Below, piece after piece: positions 1 to 8,281 of a stretch of DNA of 64,000 bases. Origin of the DNA: Ramlibacter henchirensis. Lineage in GTDB: Bacteria; Pseudomonadota; Gammaproteobacteria; Burkholderiales; Burkholderiaceae_C. Position 1 is the first letter of the stretch. Every line of letters starts with the position of its first letter. The stretch is taken from NCBI RefSeq assembly GCF_004682015.1, contig NZ_SMLM01000001.1:2512096-2576095 (forward strand), in the 5' to 3' direction. A program made the position numbers and the translations under genes. The notes beneath the pieces are model-generated. The model was not told the DNA's origin. It did no database searches and saw only the letters and a program-made list of their open reading frames with translations.

Positions 1-893
1 TGCGCCGTTCCGGCGTAGAAGTACTCGGCCTGGGTCTTCTGCGCGATCGCCTTGAGCGTCTCTTCGTCGAGGCGCACGCGCATGGACCAGCCTTCGAAGC
101 CGATGGTTTCGCCGTCCACCGTGCCGATGCCCACCGTGTAGACGCGCACGCCGCGGTCGGCGGCCATCTTGGCGGCTTCGAGAGGGTCCACGCCCGTGGT
201 GCGCTGGCCGTCGGTCAGCATGATGATCGCGGCCGAGCTGTACGAACCCGGAGCGACGGGAGTGAACTCCTTTTTCTCCTTCTTGTCGGCATCGATGGCG
301 AAGCCACGCTGCCGCTCGCGGCCGCTGCCCTGCATGGCCGCGAGTTCGATGCCCTGGTCGGGGAACAGCGTGGCCAGGGAGATGACGATGGCGTTGCCGG
401 TGGCCGTGGCGCGCTGCAGCTGGAAGCGGTCGATCGCGGTGATCAGGTCGTCCCGGTTCACCGTCGGCAGCTGGGCCACTTGCGCCGAACCGGCGAAGGC
501 GACGATGCCGACCTTCACATGACGCGGCAGGTCGCCGATGAAGGACTTGGCGGCGTTCTGGGCCGCAACCAGGCGGTTGGGCTGCACGTCCGCGGCGCGC
601 ATGCTGCCCGACACGTCCATGGCCAGGATGATGGTCTGCTGGTTCGACGGCAGCGTCACGACCGCATGCGGCCGCGCTGCCGCCAGCAGCATCGCCGTCA
701 TGGCCAGCAGGAAGAGCACGGGCGGGATGTGGCGCTTGATGCTCTGGCCGGCGCCCATCGCTTCCTTCACGATCGACAGCGACGCGTAGCGCACCGCCAT
801 CTTCTTCTTGCGGCGCAGCAGCCAGACATACGTCACCACCAGCAGCGGCAGGGCCAGCAGCAGCCAGAGGAATTCGGGCCAGAGGAAATGCAT
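1..893 (-). CDS. VWA domain protein, BatA-like (3' end cut by window)
   Basis: The frame reads from an ATG at 893 leftwards off the window, about 297 residues visible. The N-terminus has a hydrophobic stretch (FLWLLLALPLLVVTYVWLL) followed by basic residues, then a second membrane segment. A von Willebrand A domain follows, with a complete MIDAS start (DVSGSM) and a later LTDGQ-T motif. This is the arrangement of BatA/BatB proteins of the aerotolerance (Bat) cluster, membrane-anchored with the VWA domain in the periplasm. It follows the MoxR and DUF58 genes in the same direction, the usual MoxR-DUF58-VWA trio. The exact partner or substrate is not known. The C-terminus is not visible, so BatA versus BatB cannot be decided. 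Confidence 0.85.
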   Translation of the reverse strand, partial: MHFLWPEFLWLLLALPLLVVTYVWLLRRKKKMAVRYASLSIVKEAMGAGQSIKRHIPPVLFLLAMTAMLLAAARPHAVVTLPSNQQTIILAMDVSGSMRAADVQPNRLVAAQNAAKSFIGDLPRHVKVGIVAFAGSAQVAQLPTVNRDDLITAIDRFQLQRATATGNAIVISLATLFPDQGIELAAMQGSGRERQRGFAIDADKKEKKEFTPVAPGSYSSAAIIMLTDGQRTTGVDPLEAAKMAADRGVRVYTVGIGTVDGETIGFEGWSMRVRLDEETLKAIAQKTQAEYFYAGTA

Positions 894-997
894 CGGACCT
901 CCCGTCATTCGCTAAACGGAGTTCGCATCGCGCACGGCGTGCGATCGACCGGGACATGCAAGCGGCCACCGCGGAACCGGCTTTGCTGGGCCGCTGG

Positions 998-1047
998 TGG
1001 CGCCCCCTTGAGGGGGAGGCGGCCGAAGGCCGCTTCGGGGGTGGGCG
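998..1047. repeat. REP-like double hairpin
   Basis: Two adjacent small hairpins lie between the VWA and DUF58 genes: five C and five G around a TTGA loop at 1003-1016, then GCGGCC-GAA-GGCCGC at 1019-1033, followed by a G-rich tail. From general knowledge this composition is common between genes in Comamonadaceae genomes. The GGCCGAAGGCCGCT core occurs again at 26897-26910. It could also act as an RNA stabilising or processing signal inside the operon. Confidence 0.6.
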
Positions 1048-1053
1048 TGTTCA

Positions 1054-2046
1054 TCAGGCGGCGTGTTTGAGGTGCGCCGGCATCCCGCCGCCGGCCGAGA
1101 GGCGGGTGCGGCGCTTGCGCATTTCGGTGAAGCGGATCACCGCGTCGACCAGGTCGGCGTCGGTGGAAAGCTCGAGCGCGTCGACGCCGGCCTGCATCAG
1201 CGCCTGCCGCAGGTCGGCTTCGCGCTGGGCGGCGATGCGGGCGAAGCGCTTGCGGAAGCCCGCGTCGTGCGTGTCCACCAGCACCTGCTCGCCGGTCTCC
1301 GCGTCGCGCAGCGTCAGCAGGCCCAGGTCCGGCAGCTGCAGCTCCAGCGGATCGAGCACCCGCACGGCCACCACCTCATGGCGCTGGGCCAGCAGCGCGA
1401 GCGCGCGCTCCCAGCCCGGCTCGCTGATGAAGTCGGACACGACGAACACCGTGGAGCGGCGCCTGATCAGGCCGGCGGCCGAATCGAGCAGGTCGCGCAG
1501 CCGCGTCGGACCGCCCTCCTTGATGCTGGGGCGGTCTTGCAGCGTGTGCAGCAGGTGCAGCACATGGCGGCGGCCGCCGCGGGTCGGGATCACCGTGTCC
1601 ACGCCGGAGCCGTAGAGCATCGCGCCGATGCGGTTGCCGTGTCGGGTGAGCATGCGCGCCAGCACGGCCACGAACTCGGCCGAGACATTGCGCTTGCGCT
1701 GCTCGCCCGAACCGAAGTCGACCGACGGGCTCAGGTCCATCAGGAACCACGCGGCCATCTCGCGGTCCTCGGTGAAGACGCGGACGTGCGGCGTGTCGGT
1801 GCGGGCGGTGACGTTCCAGTCGATGTGGCGCACGTCGTCGTGGTGCTGGTACTCGCGCAGGTCGGCCAGGTCCAGCCCCGCACCGCGCATCAGCGTGCGG
1901 TAGTCGCCTTGCAGCAAGCCATCGAGCCGGCGGATGACCGTCCACTCGAGGCGCTTGAGCACGCGCTCGGCGGCGCCGCCCGGCGCGGGCGCCGGTTCGG
2001 CAACGGGCTGGGGCGCCGCAGGCGCCCTACGCAGCCAGTTTTTCAT
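1054..2046 (-). CDS. DUF58 domain-containing protein
   Basis: 330 residues. The central part carries the DUF58 core (DLREYQHHDDVRHIDWNVTA followed by a conserved FTEDRE segment) and a degenerate VWA-like fold (LMDLSPSVDFG). DUF58 proteins are nearly always encoded next to MoxR ATPases and VWA membrane proteins, as here. The group is thought to act in metal-dependent maturation or envelope stress functions, but the biochemical role is unsettled. The start overlaps the end of the moxR-like gene by 20 bases, so the two are translationally coupled. There is no signal peptide, so the protein is probably cytoplasmic. Confidence 0.9.
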   Translation of the reverse strand: MKNWLRRAPAAPQPVAEPAPAPGGAAERVLKRLEWTVIRRLDGLLQGDYRTLMRGAGLDLADLREYQHHDDVRHIDWNVTARTDTPHVRVFTEDREMAAWFLMDLSPSVDFGSGEQRKRNVSAEFVAVLARMLTRHGNRIGAMLYGSGVDTVIPTRGGRRHVLHLLHTLQDRPSIKEGGPTRLRDLLDSAAGLIRRRSTVFVVSDFISEPGWERALALLAQRHEVVAVRVLDPLELQLPDLGLLTLRDAETGEQVLVDTHDAGFRKRFARIAAQREADLRQALMQAGVDALELSTDADLVDAVIRFTEMRKRRTRLSAGGGMPAHLKHAA

Positions 2047-3034
2047 GTTCGAGCGGGCGGGCCGGCGCCGGAATCCTGGCCATGATCTGCCCGATCACGG
2101 CATCGGCGTTCATGCCTTCGGACAGGGCCTCGTACGACAGCACCAGGCGGTGGCGCAGCACGTCGCTCACCAGGTCGGTCATGTCCTCGGGCAAGGCGTA
2201 GGTGCGTCCCCGGAGCATGGCCAGAGCACGCGCGCCCTCGGTCAGGCTGATGGTGCCGCGCGGACTGGCGCCGAAGGTGATGAAGCGGCGCAGCTCCTTC
2301 ATGCCGTGCCGCTCCGGGTTGCGCGTGGCGGACACCAGCTTCACCGCGTACTGCACCAGCGACGGATCGACGTACACGCGGCGGCACTCGTGCTGCAGCG
2401 TCGCCAGCTGCTCCGTGGTGGCCACGGGCGACACGTCCACCGCGGGGCCGGTGACGCGCTCGACGATCACGTACTCCTCCTCGTCGGTGGGGTAGTCGAC
2501 CAGCACCTTCATCATGAAGCGGTCCACCTGCGCTTCCGGCAGCGGATAGGTGCCCTCGGTCTCGATCGGGTTCTGCGTCGCCATCACCAGGAACGGGCTG
2601 GGCACCTTGTGCGTCTCGCCGGCGATCGTGACCTGGCGCTCCTGCATCACTTCGAGCAGCGCGCTCTGCACCTTGGCGGGGGCGCGGTTGATTTCGTCGG
2701 CGAGCAGCAGGTTGGTGAACACCGGGCCGAGCGAGGTGCTGAAGTCGCCGTTCTTCTGGTTGTAGATGCGCGTGCCCACCAGGTCGGCCGGCACCAGGTC
2801 GGGCGTGAACTGGATGCGCTTGAAGTGGCCGCGCACCGTGCTGGCCAGCGTCTTGACTGTCAGCGTCTTGGCCAGTCCCGGCACGCCTTCCACCAGCAGG
2901 TGGCCCTGGGCGAGCATGGCGACCATCACGCGTTCGAGGAAGCGGTCCTGCCCGACCACGATGCGCTTGACCTCATAGAGGATCTGCTCCATGAGCTTGG
3001 CAGTGGCGGTGTCCTGGCGCGTCGTGGAATCCAT
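2027..3034 (-). CDS. MoxR family AAA+ ATPase
   Basis: 335 residues from the ATG at 3034 (MDSTTRQDTATAKLMEQ). Further in-frame codons upstream look like read-through. The Walker A region is EGVPGLAKTL, followed by a Walker B region LLADEINRAPAKVQSALLEV and the MQERQVTIAG loop typical of MoxR proteins. These ATPases act as chaperones that help mature protein complexes, often with DUF58 and VWA partners, both encoded just downstream here. It lies 64 bases after the protease gene on the same strand and is probably co-transcribed with it. Confidence 0.92.
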   Translation of the reverse strand: MDSTTRQDTATAKLMEQILYEVKRIVVGQDRFLERVMVAMLAQGHLLVEGVPGLAKTLTVKTLASTVRGHFKRIQFTPDLVPADLVGTRIYNQKNGDFSTSLGPVFTNLLLADEINRAPAKVQSALLEVMQERQVTIAGETHKVPSPFLVMATQNPIETEGTYPLPEAQVDRFMMKVLVDYPTDEEEYVIVERVTGPAVDVSPVATTEQLATLQHECRRVYVDPSLVQYAVKLVSATRNPERHGMKELRRFITFGASPRGTISLTEGARALAMLRGRTYALPEDMTDLVSDVLRHRLVLSYEALSEGMNADAVIGQIMARIPAPARPLEHEKLAA

Positions 3035-3098
3035 TGCAGGCGTGCTTTCTCTGTTGGATGGAGGAAGGGGCGGACGGGATGAAAGGCGCAATTGCCGC

Positions 3099-4121
3099 TC
3101 AGAAGGGCGGCAGGCCGGCGGCCTGCGCGGCGTTCTCGATGGGTACGGCGAAACCGATGCCGAGGAAGGTGCGCGCCGGGGTGGGATTGAGGATGGCGGT
3201 GACGATGCCGACCACTTCGCCATCCATCGTGACCAGCGGGCCACCGGAATTGCCGGGGTTGGCGGCCGCATCGAACTGGATGAGGTTGCTCATCTCCTGC
3301 TTGCCCTCCGGCGAGCGGAACGAGCGCTTCAGGCCGGAGATCACGCCGCCGGAAGCGGAAGGCCCGATGCCGAACGGGAAGCCGACGGCCAGCACTTTGT
3401 CGCCCGGTCCCAGGTCGCCGGTGGACCGCATGGTGGCCGCGATCATGTCGTCGGGGATCTTCGCGGCCTGCAGCACCGCGAGATCGTTCTCGGCCTGCAC
3501 GCCGGTGATCGTGGCCGACGCCTCCAGGCCGTCGTGGAACGTCACCTTGATGCTGTCCGCGCCGGAGACCACGTGCAGGTTGGTCAGGATGATTCCCTTG
3601 TCCACGATCACCACGCCCGTGCCGACGCCGGCTTCGATTTCTTCCTCGTCACCCGAGGCGGAGGGCCGCTCGACCTTGTTCGCGGGATCGATCGCTTCGG
3701 GCTTGGCCTTGGGCGTGCGCTGCGGCAGCCGGCTTGGCGGCTCTTCCTTCAGCCGGCTCTTCTTCACGTAGCTCACGACGCGCACGACCGATGGCCGCAC
3801 GTTCTCGTATGCCTTGGCGTACTCGGAGGGCAACTGCTGGGTTTCAAGCGTCTTGAGCACCGCCGCGTTGATGTCCTTCTGCGTGATGCGCTGCTGGCCC
3901 GGCCGCAGGTTGAGCGTGAGGCTGGCGGCCAGCATCGCAGCGAGCAGCGCGATGGCCGCCCACATCATGGCTGGGCTGGAGAGATTGAAACGGCGCTTGC
4001 GGGCCGGTGCTGCGGGTTGGGGGGCGGAAGGGGTTGCCGCCTCGGGTGCTTCCTGCGCTGCGGCTCGAGCCGGGTGCGCAGGAGCCGGACGGCTGGAGCT
4101 GTAGAGAGCTGGCCTGCGCAT
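3099..4121 (-). CDS. S1C family (HtrA/DegP-like) serine protease, membrane anchored, no PDZ
   Basis: 340 residues from the ATG at 4121, chosen because AAGGTGAT lies just before it. A proline/alanine-rich cytoplasmic tail (residues 1-45) leads to one membrane segment (about 51-72). The trypsin-like domain has a complete triad: His183 in TNLHVV, Asp213 in NDLAVL and Ser292 in GNSGGP. The protein ends about 48 residues after the serine, so the PDZ domain usual in DegP/DegS is absent. An acidic linker (DEEEIEAG, about 158-165) precedes the protease domain. It is probably a periplasm-facing protease tied to the MoxR-DUF58-VWA genes that follow. The shortened form is odd for DegS-type regulators, which sense peptides through PDZ. 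Confidence 0.88.
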   Translation of the reverse strand: MRRPALYSSSRPAPAHPARAAAQEAPEAATPSAPQPAAPARKRRFNLSSPAMMWAAIALLAAMLAASLTLNLRPGQQRITQKDINAAVLKTLETQQLPSEYAKAYENVRPSVVRVVSYVKKSRLKEEPPSRLPQRTPKAKPEAIDPANKVERPSASGDEEEIEAGVGTGVVIVDKGIILTNLHVVSGADSIKVTFHDGLEASATITGVQAENDLAVLQAAKIPDDMIAATMRSTGDLGPGDKVLAVGFPFGIGPSASGGVISGLKRSFRSPEGKQEMSNLIQFDAAANPGNSGGPLVTMDGEVVGIVTAILNPTPARTFLGIGFAVPIENAAQAAGLPPF

Positions 4122-4241
4122 CGGATCACCTTGTCCACAACGAAGGGTTCGCTTCAAGAACCCTGGAAAGCGAGAGCACACGGTATCACGGTTTGCTGCG
4201 CGGTGCACGATTGCGGCCGGGCCCTCCGGAGGGGATCGGGC
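4122..4241. promoter_or_regulatory. Divergent intergenic region (protease / TatD)
   Basis: 120 bases separate the divergent start codons of the S1C protease (minus) and the TatD-like gene (plus), so promoters for both must lie here. I could not place convincing -35/-10 pairs. A GGAGGGG ribosome binding site sits about 10 bases before the TatD start at 4242. Confidence 0.4.
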
Positions 4242-5114
4242 ATGATCCGCGCGATGTCAGCGCTCGTCGATACGCACTGCCACCTCGACGCTCCCGAGTT
4301 CGCTCGCGATGCCACGGATGTGCGTCAGCGCGCGCGGCGTGCGGGTGTCGTGCACTGCCTGATTCCGGCGGTTCACACGGCTGCGTTTGACGCGGTGCGG
4401 ACCCTCGCGCACCAGGGCGGCGACAGCTATGCGCTGGGCATCCATCCGCTGTTCACGCCGCAAGCGTCGCAAGAGGACCTCGAGACGCTCGATGGCGCGC
4501 TCACCGAACACGCGAACGATCCGCGACTGGTCGCGGTCGGCGAGATCGGGCTCGACTATTTCGTGCCGGGCCTGGACGCGGACAAGCAGGAGTTCTTCTA
4601 TCGCCAGCAGCTGCGCATCGCGCGCCGTCATGGGCTTCCGGTTGTGCTGCACGTGCGAAGGTCGGCGGACCGGCTGCTGAGGCATCTGCGGGAGGTGTCC
4701 GTGCAAGGCATCGCGCATGCGTTCAACGGCAGCGAGCAACAGGCGCACGAATTCATCGCGCTCGGATTCAAGCTCGGCTTTGGGGGCGCGGTCACGTATG
4801 ACAGGGCGCTTCAGTTGCGCCGACTCGCGGCGGGATTGCCTCTTTCGGCTCTCGTGCTGGAGACGGACGCACCGGACATTCCGCCGCACTGGCTCTACCG
4901 GACGGCGCAGGAGAGGGCGCAAGGCTTGCCCCAAGGGCGCAATGAGCCGGGGGAGCTGGCGCGTATTGCAGAGGTGGTCGCGGGCCTGCGAGGCATTGCG
5001 GTTGAAGAGCTGGCGGAGGCGACGACGCAAAATGCCCAGGACGTGGTTCCACGGCTGGCGGCGCTGCTTGCGGATGGGCCCGTTCGTTGCGCTGCGGATA
5101 ATCCGCCGCCGTGA
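4242..5114 (+). CDS. TatD family metal-dependent hydrolase
   Basis: 290 residues. The start at 4242 is preceded by GGAGGGG; a second ATG at 4254 is possible. TatD metal-binding motifs appear in order: DTHCHLD (HxH), VGEIGLDY (glutamate), VVLHVR (histidine), IAHAFNG (histidine) and LETDAPD (aspartate). Members are 3'-5' DNA/RNA exonucleases or D-aminoacyl-tRNA hydrolases of the TIM-barrel metallo-hydrolase superfamily, acting in the cytoplasm. The stop codon overlaps the GTG start of the next gene (GTGA), so the pair is probably translated together. Confidence 0.93.
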   Translation: MIRAMSALVDTHCHLDAPEFARDATDVRQRARRAGVVHCLIPAVHTAAFDAVRTLAHQGGDSYALGIHPLFTPQASQEDLETLDGALTEHANDPRLVAVGEIGLDYFVPGLDADKQEFFYRQQLRIARRHGLPVVLHVRRSADRLLRHLREVSVQGIAHAFNGSEQQAHEFIALGFKLGFGGAVTYDRALQLRRLAAGLPLSALVLETDAPDIPPHWLYRTAQERAQGLPQGRNEPGELARIAEVVAGLRGIAVEELAEATTQNAQDVVPRLAALLADGPVRCAADNPPP

Positions 5115-5863
5115 GCGCCCGCCCGACCCCGCTGCCTGAAGTCAACTTCTCCGACCACGGCGACATCCGCTACCTGCATCTCGGAACCGAATGGGTCCAG
5201 GGGTCGATGCGCCTGGACGATCCCTTCTCGATCCACCTCGAATACGTGCAGCGCATGATGGCCTGGCTGCTGTTCGTCGATCCTGCGTCCGTCTCGAAGC
5301 GGCACGCGATGCAGCTCGGTCTGGGCGCCGCGGGCCTGACCAAGTTCTGTCACCGCCACCTGCGGATGAAGACGACCGCCATCGAGCTCAACCCGCAGGT
5401 GATCGCCGCCTGCCGCCTGTGGTTCAAGCTTCCGCGCGACGACAGCCGCCTGTCCGTGATCCTCGGCGATGCCGCGGAAGTCGCGGCGCACGAGCACTGG
5501 CGCGGCGCGATCGACGCGCTGCAGGTCGACCTGTACGACCACGAGGCCGCGGCCCCGGTCCTGGACAGCCAGGCCTTCTATGCGGATTGCCGTCGGCTGC
5601 TCACCGAGGATGGCTGCATGACGGTCAACCTGTTCGGCCGGTCCTCCAGCTATGAGCGGAGCCTGGCTCGCATCTGCTCCGCCTTCGGGCCCGATGCGGT
5701 CTGGTCGTTCCGGCCGACGCGGGAAGGCAACACGATCGTGCTCGCATTGCGCACGCCGCAGCTGCCGACGCGCGCGGAACTGATGGAGCGCGCCTACACC
5801 ATCCAGCAGCGGTGGGAGCTGCCCGCGGTCAAGTGGCTGCGCGTGCTCAAGAGTGTGGAATGA
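5111..5863 (+). CDS. Spermidine synthase-like (aminopropyltransferase-fold) protein
   Basis: 250 residues from a GTG overlapping the previous stop by four bases. The Rossmann-type core shows a glycine motif (QLGLGAAGLTKF), an acidic turn after beta-2 (TAIELNP) and a later DLYDH motif in the position of the polyamine synthase D-x-Y-D signature. The overall pattern is that of stand-alone spermidine/spermine synthase-like proteins. The N-terminal beta domain is short, and the catalytic Asp environment is not standard, so true spermidine synthase activity is uncertain; it may be another SAM- or dcSAM-dependent transferase. Confidence 0.75.
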   Translation: MSARPTPLPEVNFSDHGDIRYLHLGTEWVQGSMRLDDPFSIHLEYVQRMMAWLLFVDPASVSKRHAMQLGLGAAGLTKFCHRHLRMKTTAIELNPQVIAACRLWFKLPRDDSRLSVILGDAAEVAAHEHWRGAIDALQVDLYDHEAAAPVLDSQAFYADCRRLLTEDGCMTVNLFGRSSSYERSLARICSAFGPDAVWSFRPTREGNTIVLALRTPQLPTRAELMERAYTIQQRWELPAVKWLRVLKSVE

Positions 5864-5870
5864 TGGCGCC

Positions 5871-7661
5871 ATGAGCCCTAGCGCCCGACCGAAGCCCTCC
5901 GCTCGCACCGAATTCCACGGTCCGCTGGACTGGCGCAGCATGGTCGAGTGGCTGAGCGAGGACGGCGTCATCTCGGGCGAGGAAGCCGCCCGCACCATCG
6001 CCCGCTGCTCGCAGGCCGAGAGCTCGCAGCATCCGCTCGTGCGCCTCGCGGCCGTGTCGATGACGAGGGCCAGCGACGGCAAGCCGCTGGACATCGAGGC
6101 GCTCACGCAATACCTCGCCCAGCGCGCCGGCATGGAATACCTGCGCATCGACCCGCTCAAGGTGGACGTCGGCCGCGTCTCCGACACGATGAGCGCGGGC
6201 TACGCGGAGCGGCACCGCGTGCTCCCGGTGCAGGTGACGGGTTCCGAGGTGGTGGTCGCCACGGCCGAACCCTTCACCACCGACTGGGTCGCCGAGGTCG
6301 AGCGGCAGGCCAAGCGCGCGGTGCGTCGCGTGGTGGCCAACCCGCAGGACATCCATCGCTACACGGCGGAGTTCTTCGCGCTGGCCAAGTCGGTGCGCGC
6401 GGCGCAGCGTACCGGAGGCGGCAGCGGCGCCGCGAGCTTCGAGCAGCTGGTGGAGCTGGGGCGCAGCAACAAGCAGCTGGACGCCAACGACCAGGGCGTG
6501 GTGCAGGTCGTCGACTGGCTGTGGCAATACGCCTTCGACCAGCGCGCGAGCGACATCCACCTGGAGCCGCGGCGGGAGCAGGGGGTGATCCGGTTCCGCA
6601 TCGACGGCGTGCTGCACCCGGTCTACCAGATGCCGATGGGCGTGCTCAACGCCATGACGGCGCGCATCAAGCTGCTCGGCCGCATGGACGTGGTGGAGAA
6701 GCGCCGCCCGCAGGACGGCCGCATCAAGACGCGCAACCCGCGCGGTGACGAGGTGGAGATGCGCCTGTCGACGCTGCCCACCGCCTTCGGCGAGAAGATG
6801 GTGATGCGCATCTTCGATCCCGACACCGCCGTCAAGGACCTCGACGCGCTCGGCTTCACCCAGCACGACGCGCAGCGCTGGGAGGCGCTGGTGCGCCGGC
6901 CGCACGGGATCATCCTGGTGACCGGCCCGACCGGTTCGGGCAAGACGACGACGCTCTACTCCACGCTCAAGCGCGTGGCCACCGAGGAGGTCAACGTCAG
7001 CACGGTGGAGGACCCGATCGAGATGATCGAGCCCGCCTTCAACCAGACGCAGGTGCAGACGCAGCTGGACTTCGGCTTCTCGGAAGGCCTGCGCGCGCTG
7101 ATGCGGCAGGACCCGGACATCATCATGGTGGGCGAGATCCGCGACATCCAGACGGCCGAGATGGCGGTGCAGGCCGCGCTCACCGGCCACCTGGTGTTCT
7201 CGACCTTGCACACCAACGACGCGCCCTCGGCCATCTCCCGCCTGATGGAACTCGGCGTCCCCGCGTATCTGATCAACGCCACCGTGCTGGGCGTGCTGGC
7301 CCAGCGGCTGGTGCGCACGCTGTGCAGGCAATGCCGCCAGCCCGACAGCGCCTCCAGCCGGGAAGCGGTGGAGGAGGTGGTCCGTCCCTGGAAGCTCACC
7401 GGCGGCTGGCGGCCCTACCGCCCGGTGGGCTGCGTGGACTGCCGCATGACGGGATTCATGGGACGCATGGGCCTGTACGAACTGCTGACCGTCGGCGAAG
7501 GCTTCAAGGACAAGGTGTCACGCGAGCCTTCCATGGAGGCCCTGCGCCGGCAGGGCATCCAGGACGGGATGCGTCCGCTGCGCCTGGCCGGCGCGCTGCG
7601 GGTCGCGGAGGGCCTCACCACCCTGGAAGAGGTGCTGACCGCCACGCCCCCGCTGGACTGA
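5871..7661 (+). CDS. GspE/PulE/PilB family type II secretion / type IV pilus ATPase
   Basis: 596 residues from the ATG at 5871; an in-frame GTG at 5853 is less likely. The N-terminus is the MshEN/GspE N-domain, followed by the P-loop ATPase: Walker A GPTGSGKT (352-359), Asp box, Walker B and His box (GHLVFSTLHTND). A zinc-binding four-cysteine motif (C485, C488, C521, C524) is typical of GspE and PilB. These hexameric ATPases drive assembly of secretion pseudopili or type IV pili from the cytoplasmic side. No other secretion or pilus gene is nearby, so its machine must be encoded elsewhere. Walker residues are intact, so it is probably functional. Confidence 0.92.
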   Translation: MSPSARPKPSARTEFHGPLDWRSMVEWLSEDGVISGEEAARTIARCSQAESSQHPLVRLAAVSMTRASDGKPLDIEALTQYLAQRAGMEYLRIDPLKVDVGRVSDTMSAGYAERHRVLPVQVTGSEVVVATAEPFTTDWVAEVERQAKRAVRRVVANPQDIHRYTAEFFALAKSVRAAQRTGGGSGAASFEQLVELGRSNKQLDANDQGVVQVVDWLWQYAFDQRASDIHLEPRREQGVIRFRIDGVLHPVYQMPMGVLNAMTARIKLLGRMDVVEKRRPQDGRIKTRNPRGDEVEMRLSTLPTAFGEKMVMRIFDPDTAVKDLDALGFTQHDAQRWEALVRRPHGIILVTGPTGSGKTTTLYSTLKRVATEEVNVSTVEDPIEMIEPAFNQTQVQTQLDFGFSEGLRALMRQDPDIIMVGEIRDIQTAEMAVQAALTGHLVFSTLHTNDAPSAISRLMELGVPAYLINATVLGVLAQRLVRTLCRQCRQPDSASSREAVEEVVRPWKLTGGWRPYRPVGCVDCRMTGFMGRMGLYELLTVGEGFKDKVSREPSMEALRRQGIQDGMRPLRLAGALRVAEGLTTLEEVLTATPPLD

Positions 7662-7779
7662 GCCGTCCACCCGCCGGGCTGCGGCTGGGTCAAGTGTGTA
7701 TAGGTGTAATCCACAACGAAGCAGGGACTGGCGGTCGGGACAATCCAGCCCTTTGGCATCGCCTTTCAGGAGAAGAAAC

Positions 7780-8268
7780 TTGAGAATCAAGAGCCAGAAA
7801 GACTTCGTGGCCGGCCTGATGTTCGCGATCGTGGGCGCCGGCTTCGCACTCGGAGCGACCAACTACACCATCGGCGAAGGCGCCCGCATGGGCCCCGGCT
7901 ACTTCCCCCTCATGCTGGGCATCCTGCTGGCCATCATCGGGGCGATCGTGGTCTTCGAGTCCCTCGTCGTCGAGACCGAGGACGGGGAGAAGATCGGCAG
8001 CATCGCCTGGAAGCCGCTGCTGTTCATCATTGGCTCGAACATCGTCTTCGGCATTTGCATCGGCGGCCTTCCCAAGCTCGGCATCCCCTCGCTCGGCCTG
8101 ATCGTGGGCATCTACGCCCTGACGTTCATCGCCAGCATGGCGGGCGAGGAGCACAAGGCCAAGGAAGTGATCGTGCTTGCCACCGTGCTCGCCATCCTCA
8201 GCTACGTCGCCTTCATCGTGCTGCTGAACCTGCAGTTCCCGGTGTGGCCCGCCTTCCTGACACGTTGA
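7780..8268 (+). CDS. tctB: Tripartite tricarboxylate transporter small membrane subunit TctB
   Basis: 162 residues from a TTG at 7780, chosen because CAGGAGAAG lies 5-13 bases before it and the product (MRIKSQKDFVAG) then starts like other TctB proteins. Four hydrophobic segments are visible, with an acidic ETEDGEKIGS cytoplasmic loop between the second and third. TctB is the small membrane subunit of TTT transporters, secondary carriers of citrate and related carboxylates that work with a periplasmic TctC/Bug protein. Thirteen bases separate it from tctA. No tctC precedes it, which is unusual. Confidence 0.9.
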   Translation: MRIKSQKDFVAGLMFAIVGAGFALGATNYTIGEGARMGPGYFPLMLGILLAIIGAIVVFESLVVETEDGEKIGSIAWKPLLFIIGSNIVFGICIGGLPKLGIPSLGLIVGIYALTFIASMAGEEHKAKEVIVLATVLAILSYVAFIVLLNLQFPVWPAFLTR

Positions 8269-8281
8269 TAGGACGCCCGCC

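Noticed and set aside
2991..4241. N-terminal extension of the TatD frame by about 417 codons
   Set aside because: The extension runs antisense through the protease and MoxR genes. TatD homology begins right at 4242-4254, where a ribosome binding site is seen.
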